Part shown: positions 25,447 through 28,439 of the stretch, one piece after another
Position numbering within the stretch: the stretch's first letter is position 1
How the letters are laid out: every line of letters begins with the position of its first letter
Source: JAHEJB01 sp041748175
GTDB lineage: Bacteria > Bacteroidota > Rhodothermia > Rhodothermales > Rubricoccaceae
Assembly: GCA_041748175.1 (NCBI GenBank)
Contig: JBGTDU010000066.1
Span: 1-28,439 of the forward strand
Length of the DNA: 28,439 nucleotides
Direction of reading: 5' to 3'
Position numbers and translations under genes: made by a program
Notes under the pieces: model-generated
Seen by the model: the letters and a program-made list of their open reading frames with translations, nothing else
Database searches by the model: none
Told to the model about the DNA's origin: nothing

Positions 25447-25695
25447 ATGAGCACATATTTCCGCAGAATGCGGAGAAACATCCTCGCCTCTCGTTTTCAG
25501 GCGTGGATATTTGGCATTGGTTCTGCGTTCGACTTGTCAGGTGGTGCAAGTGATCTTGTTGATCGGGATCAGTCTGATTGGTCAAACCTCGGCGAGGACT
25601 GGCGCGCAGTTGGGAGGGATCTGGAGTGGTCTATGAAACGCGCTGAAACCGGCGGCACGACAAAAAGCGAAGCCCAACTGTCTCTGGCCCTTTAG
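25447..25695 (+). CDS. Small conserved-looking hypothetical protein (82 aa)
   Basis: The protein has a basic N-terminus, a short hydrophobic patch (QAWIFGIGSAFDLSGG) and then a stretch LGEDWRAVGRDLEWSMKRAE. From memory it resembles short proteins next to phage-like or DUF2335 genes that share a GIGS-FDL motif and a DW-AVG-DL helix. I know no function. Its stop codon falls inside the first copy of a 36-base direct repeat, and the DUF2335 gene follows 80 bases later, so the two are probably cotranscribed. Start ATG 25447 has no clear Shine-Dalgarno. Confidence 0.65.
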   Translation: MSTYFRRMRRNILASRFQAWIFGIGSAFDLSGGASDLVDRDQSDWSNLGEDWRAVGRDLEWSMKRAETGGTTKSEAQLSLAL

Positions 25696-25793
25696 ATTGA
25701 AATGGCGGGAGGAAGCAAGTCAAGCATCGGCGACGCGATTCCGTATGCCTTTTGGGGCTGGCCCTTTAGATTGAAATGGCGGGAGGAAGCAAG
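25684..25793 (+). repeat. Direct repeat: 36-base sequence repeated after 74 bases
   Basis: Positions 25684-25719 are identical to 25758-25793. Each copy contains the GCCCTTTAG that ends the upstream 82-aa gene and the ATGGCGGGAGGAAGCAAG that begins the DUF2335 gene. The offset of 74 is not a multiple of three, so the first ATG (25702) opens a different frame from the second (25776). This looks like a tandem duplication of the gene junction in which the rest of the copied unit has diverged or been lost. Confidence 0.9.
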
Positions 25794-26225
25794 CGCCAAC
25801 GTGGGCGTCAGAGAACGCTCGAGCAATCTGATACGAAGGTTCCGGTTCAGGTTGAGCGCTTTGTTGAGAGGCACCCGGAAATCGTTGCGCAGCTTATTCA
25901 GCAACGGACTTACTTTTCAGGGCCTATTCCCGAACCCGACACGCTTGCGCGCTACAATGATGTGATGCCCGGATTGGGCGAGCGGATCGTAGCGATGGCA
26001 GAGCGCGAGCAGACGCACCGACACGATGTGGACGATAAGCTAATTCGCGTCTTCTCTCGTGGTCAGTGGCTGGGCTTCACGTTGGGATTGGTCGCGCTCT
26101 TGGCTGGAGGTTATCTGTCGATCTTAGGCCACGAAGGTTTTGGTATTGCTGCATTCATTGGAAGTGTGGCTGTAATCGCAGGATCATTACTCTTCGGAAG
26201 GAGAGGAAAGAAAGCAGTTGCGTAG
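25776..26225 (+). CDS. DUF2335 family membrane protein
   Basis: The family's core is visible: HPEIVAQLIQQRTYFSGPIPEPDTLARYNDVMPGLGERIVAMAE (given here only as a guide, residues about 34-77), then a helix with HRHDVDDKLIR. Two membrane segments follow at about 95-115 and 122-142, and the protein ends in RRGKKAVA. DUF2335 proteins are small predicted inner-membrane proteins of unknown function, often found among phage-like or accessory genes. The ATG at 25776 is in frame with the conserved part; the ATG in the upstream duplicated copy (25702) is not. It lies 80 bases after the 82-aa gene. Confidence 0.85.
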   Translation: MAGGSKRQRGRQRTLEQSDTKVPVQVERFVERHPEIVAQLIQQRTYFSGPIPEPDTLARYNDVMPGLGERIVAMAEREQTHRHDVDDKLIRVFSRGQWLGFTLGLVALLAGGYLSILGHEGFGIAAFIGSVAVIAGSLLFGRRGKKAVA

Positions 26226-26241
26226 ACAATATCACAACGCA

Positions 26242-26421
26242 ATGCAGAAGTCGAAAGGCAAAATCGTAGCCGAAGTACGCAAGGCTCGAGAGCGGTACAC
26301 CGAACGGTGGGGATTCGACGTGCGGGCCATCCGCTGTGATTTGCGTACGCGACAGGAGCAGAACGGGCAACATGTGGTGCCGACTGCCCCGAAGCAGAAC
26401 CGACCGTCAGATTCTATCTGA
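26242..26421 (+). CDS. Small hypothetical protein (59 aa), possibly antitoxin-like
   Basis: The sequence MQKSKGKIVAEVRKARERY, then TERWGFDVRAIRCDLRTRQEQNG, resembles a common family of 50-70-aa proteins with the pattern EVR--RE-YA--F-FDL-AI--DL, seen beside toxin-antitoxin and other accessory genes. No function is established that I know of. The last residues (PTAPKQNRPSDSI) are unlike the usual end, so the 3' part may be altered by a frameshift. It is followed immediately by the mfd remnant. Confidence 0.6.
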   Translation: MQKSKGKIVAEVRKARERYTERWGFDVRAIRCDLRTRQEQNGQHVVPTAPKQNRPSDSI

Positions 26422-26453
26422 GCGTCGATCCGGGTAGTCCGAATAAACAAGGT

Positions 26454-26594
26454 CTCGGCAACCTCTACCGCCGCTACGTTCTGAAGGACGCCCGCTCTTG
26501 AAAGCTGCGGGCGATTGTGCAAGACGTGGGTTCGCTGGCCGATGAGGTGGAGGAGTTGGGACAGCTCCGAATAAAAAAGAGAGAGACGAAGTGA
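26454..26594 (+). pseudogene. Degenerate copy of the 3' end of an mfd gene
   Basis: Translation reads LGNLYRRYVLKDARS, then a TGA stop (26499-26501), then KLRAIVQDVGSLADEVEELGQ. It aligns with the C-terminus of the intact Mfd upstream (from residue 1082: LGRLDRKYVLKDSRGGRLRA and onward). The match is clear but not identical, in both protein and DNA, so the copy is either old or came from a related genome. Nothing upstream of it in the same frame matches the rest of Mfd convincingly. It marks the end of about 1.1 kb of accessory genes lying between true and remnant mfd ends. Confidence 0.85.
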
Positions 26595-26653
26595 AACATC
26601 TGAGTTAAACATAAGTGCAACCCAGCCGATTCAGGTCTCAACGGTGCTTCTCC

Positions 26654-26881
26654 ATGCCCGAAACAACAAAGATCCGGAAGTTCGGCGGCTCGTTCGGATT
26701 CATCTTGCCGAAGTCGGTGGTGGAGAGTATGGTTGTGAAAGAGGGCGACGTGCTGTACGTCACCGGTTCTCCAGACGGCTTGACGGCGACACCCTACGAT
26801 CCGGAGTTCGCCGGTTTGCTGGATGACGCACGAGACTTCATGCGCACCCACCGCGACGCCTTCCGCGAACTCGCCAAGTGA
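26654..26881 (+). CDS. AbrB/MazE-type antitoxin
   Basis: The first 45 residues form a swapped-hairpin AbrB DNA-binding domain: IRKFGGSFGFILPKSVVESM, then VKEGDVLYV. The C-terminal tail (FAGLLDDARDFMRTHRDAF) is the likely toxin-binding part. Such proteins neutralise Doc-type toxins and usually repress their own operon. The ATG at 26654 is preferred over a GTG 13 codons upstream. The stop overlaps the start of the toxin gene by four bases, which implies translational coupling. Confidence 0.88.
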   Translation: MPETTKIRKFGGSFGFILPKSVVESMVVKEGDVLYVTGSPDGLTATPYDPEFAGLLDDARDFMRTHRDAFRELAK

Positions 26882-27303
26882 GCGAGTTGCAAGAACCTGT
26901 CTGGCTAACGAAAGCACAGGTTACGATTCTCCACACCGAGGTACTCCGCTTTGGTGGGCAATCGGGCCTGCGCGATCAGGGGATGCTGCAAAGTGCGCTC
27001 GCTCGTCCTTTTCATCGGTTTGAGTACGCAGAAGACATTGACCTCTTCGATCTCGCCGCTGCCTACGGCTTTGGGCTCGCAAAGAACCATCCATTCATTG
27101 ACGGAAACAAACGGGTGGCGCTCATCACCATGCGAGCCTTTCTCTTCCGAAACGGTTACCATTTCAACCCTGACCAAATCGAGACGGTCGTATTCATGGA
27201 AGGGCTTGCCGCGAGTACCTCGACAGAAGAAGAGATTGCCTCGTGGCTGCGGGCGAACTCAAAGACACGACATCATCAAGACGAACGGATCGACGTGCCA
27301 TAG
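26878..27303 (+). CDS. doc: Doc (death-on-curing) Fic-fold toxin
   Basis: The Fic/Doc active-site motif HPFIDGNKR (71-79) is complete, including the catalytic His71. The N-terminal WLTKAQVTILHTEVL and GGQSGLRDQGML are typical of the Doc family. Known Doc proteins phosphorylate elongation factor Tu and so stop translation; here that is inferred from family only. At 141 aa it is slightly longer than P1 Doc, with a C-terminal extension of low complexity. It starts with GTG overlapping the antitoxin stop (GTGA), so the pair forms a two-gene operon. It is most likely an intact toxin-antitoxin module. Confidence 0.92.
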   Translation: MSELQEPVWLTKAQVTILHTEVLRFGGQSGLRDQGMLQSALARPFHRFEYAEDIDLFDLAAAYGFGLAKNHPFIDGNKRVALITMRAFLFRNGYHFNPDQIETVVFMEGLAASTSTEEEIASWLRANSKTRHHQDERIDVP

Positions 27304-27383
27304 CGGATGGTACCGTAAGCATGGGTAATTGAAATGTGAGAACTGCCGAGCATCCGTCGGTCACGAGTAGCGTTTGAGTCTAT

Positions 27384-28439
27384 ATGCACTTCTCAAAGTT
27401 CATCCCGTTCGCGGTGCTGTTGGCGTTGATTCCCTCGACAGGCTGCGCCCAGAGTTCAGACGGCGAACAAGCCATCCCCGGGTTCTCGACAAACACGGCG
27501 CTGCGCTCCATCGAACTAAGCGAACTGCGCTCCGGCGGCCCACCAAAAGACGGCATCCCCGCCATCGACAACCCGCGGTTTGTCTTGCAGGATGAGGCCG
27601 CAGCGTGGCTCGCGGATCAGGAGCCGGTCATCCTACTGCGTATCGGCGAGGCGGCCCGGATTTACCCGCTGCAGATCCTCACGCACCACGAGATCGTCAA
27701 CGACGAGTTCGCGGGCGTGCCGGTGACCGTCACCTTTTGCCCGCTGTGCTACAGCGCCATTGCGTTCGACCGGCGGGTTTCGACGGATGACGGGGAGATG
27801 GTGTTCGACTTCGGTGTGTCAGGGATGCTGCGCAACTCTGACCTCGTGATGTACGACCGCCAGACGGAGACACTCTGGCAGCAATTTACTGGTGAGGCGC
27901 TCGTCGGCGATTTGCTTGGAACCACGCTCACCTTTCTGCCGGCTCAGATCATTTCGTTTGCACAAGCCCGTGAGGCTCACCCGGATGCCGATGTGCTCTC
28001 GCGAGAGACTGGGCACTCCCGTCCGTATGGCAACAATCCCTACGCCGGCTACGATGATATCGACAATGCGCCCTTTCTATTTGACGGCCCCGACAACGGC
28101 CGACTCCCGCCGCTCGCCCGCGTCATCGCGGTGAAACTGCCGGATGCGGCGAGAGCCTACCCGACCGACGTCACGAGAGATCGTGGGGTGATACACGATA
28201 TGATTGGCGATCAGCCGGTTGTCATATTCCACGCCGACGGAGCGGTGACTGCCCTCGGCGAGGCTGTCATCGCTGAGTCCCGCGAGGTTGGCTCCACCGG
28301 CGTCTTCGATCCGCGCGTCGATGGGCAGGCGCTGACATTCACGTTTGCAAGCGGCCAATTCGTTGACAGCGAAACCACCAGTACGTGGAATGTTCTCGGC
28401 GAAGCAACCGTAGGGCCGCTAGCGGGCCAACGCCTTACG
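27384..28439 (+). CDS. DUF3179-domain lipoprotein (3' end beyond the window)
   Basis: The signal peptide MHFSKFIPFAVLLALIPSTGC ends at a lipobox-like Cys (residue 21), so the mature protein is probably a lipoprotein outside the cytoplasm. DUF3179 family sequence follows: DGIPAIDNPRFV, ARIYPLQILTHHEIVND and the conserved VTFCPLCYSAIAFDR with a Cys pair. Further conserved parts are FGVSGMLRNSDLVMYDRQTETLWQQ and YGNNPYAGYD. The domain is widespread in bacteria and archaea, but its function is unknown to me. 352 codons are present, close to the full length of family members, and no stop has been reached. It follows the toxin gene by 80 bases and appears to be separate from that module. Confidence 0.9.
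   Translation, partial: MHFSKFIPFAVLLALIPSTGCAQSSDGEQAIPGFSTNTALRSIELSELRSGGPPKDGIPAIDNPRFVLQDEAAAWLADQEPVILLRIGEAARIYPLQILTHHEIVNDEFAGVPVTVTFCPLCYSAIAFDRRVSTDDGEMVFDFGVSGMLRNSDLVMYDRQTETLWQQFTGEALVGDLLGTTLTFLPAQIISFAQAREAHPDADVLSRETGHSRPYGNNPYAGYDDIDNAPFLFDGPDNGRLPPLARVIAVKLPDAARAYPTDVTRDRGVIHDMIGDQPVVIFHADGAVTALGEAVIAESREVGSTGVFDPRVDGQALTFTFASGQFVDSETTSTWNVLGEATVGPLAGQRLT

Noticed and set aside
25368..26506. GCTCTTGAAA occurring after mfd and again in the mfd remnant, as possible insertion-site repeats
   Set aside because: Ten shared bases over this distance can be chance, and at the remnant the sequence lies inside the aligned Mfd region rather than at its edge.
1..28439. CRISPR arrays, tRNA or rRNA genes, complete insertion sequences, DnaA-box clusters
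   Set aside because: No regularly spaced direct repeats, no cloverleaf-like sequence, no transposase and no group of TTATCCACA-like boxes was seen on either strand by eye.

Overview
The window looks like a chromosomal segment of a moderately GC-rich member of the Bacteroidota/Rhodothermota group. Evidence for this is a secreted protein ending in a type IX secretion (Por) sorting domain, a Bacteroidota-style double-membrane-segment plus von Willebrand A protein, few Shine-Dalgarno sequences before most starts, and a TAnnTTTG-type promoter match at the left edge. The genes gyrB and recF, together with one perfect parS palindrome (TGTTTCACGTGAAACA, 13027-13042), suggest the segment lies near the chromosome origin. 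dnaA and the origin itself are not visible.

Layout, left to right. Positions 1-9300 are almost entirely minus strand: an edge fragment, a secreted protein of unknown function, a membrane glycosyltransferase just downstream of gyrB, a CBS-domain protein, the ribosome-associated GTPase HflX, a large VWA membrane protein, and a tiny secreted protein that is little more than a signal peptide and a sorting domain. From 9656 the plus strand carries uvrA. Next comes a decayed stretch (12587-14280) holding a full-length but broken chromate transporter gene on the minus strand, with parS six bases beyond its stop. Then come a DCC-family thiol oxidoreductase, a MaoC-type hydratase and an unknown gene split by one in-frame TGA. 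On the minus strand follow recF and an M48 lipoprotein protease. Divergent from recF lies an exported TPR-CHAT protease-like protein, and then mfd.

From about 25350 to 27300 there is a small accessory patch: two small unknown genes, a DUF2335 membrane protein whose start region has been duplicated in tandem, a broken remnant of a second mfd 3' end, and an AbrB-type antitoxin with a Doc/Fic toxin. The window ends inside a DUF3179 lipoprotein.

The core of the window is genome maintenance: DNA gyrase (supercoiling), RecF (gap repair), UvrA and Mfd (global and transcription-coupled nucleotide excision repair) and a ParB-binding site. Around it are envelope functions (glycosyltransferase, M48 lipoprotein, VWA protein, CHAT protein, T9SS cargo). 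The main non-routine observations are the parS site beside a dead chrA, a palindrome-rich mobile-like repeat in the gyrB leader, a heptad repeat between gyrB and the next gene, a low-GC patch inside uvrA, the single TGA in the 15278-16189 gene, and the mfd remnant and 74-bp duplication in the accessory patch. I saw no convincing new multi-gene system.
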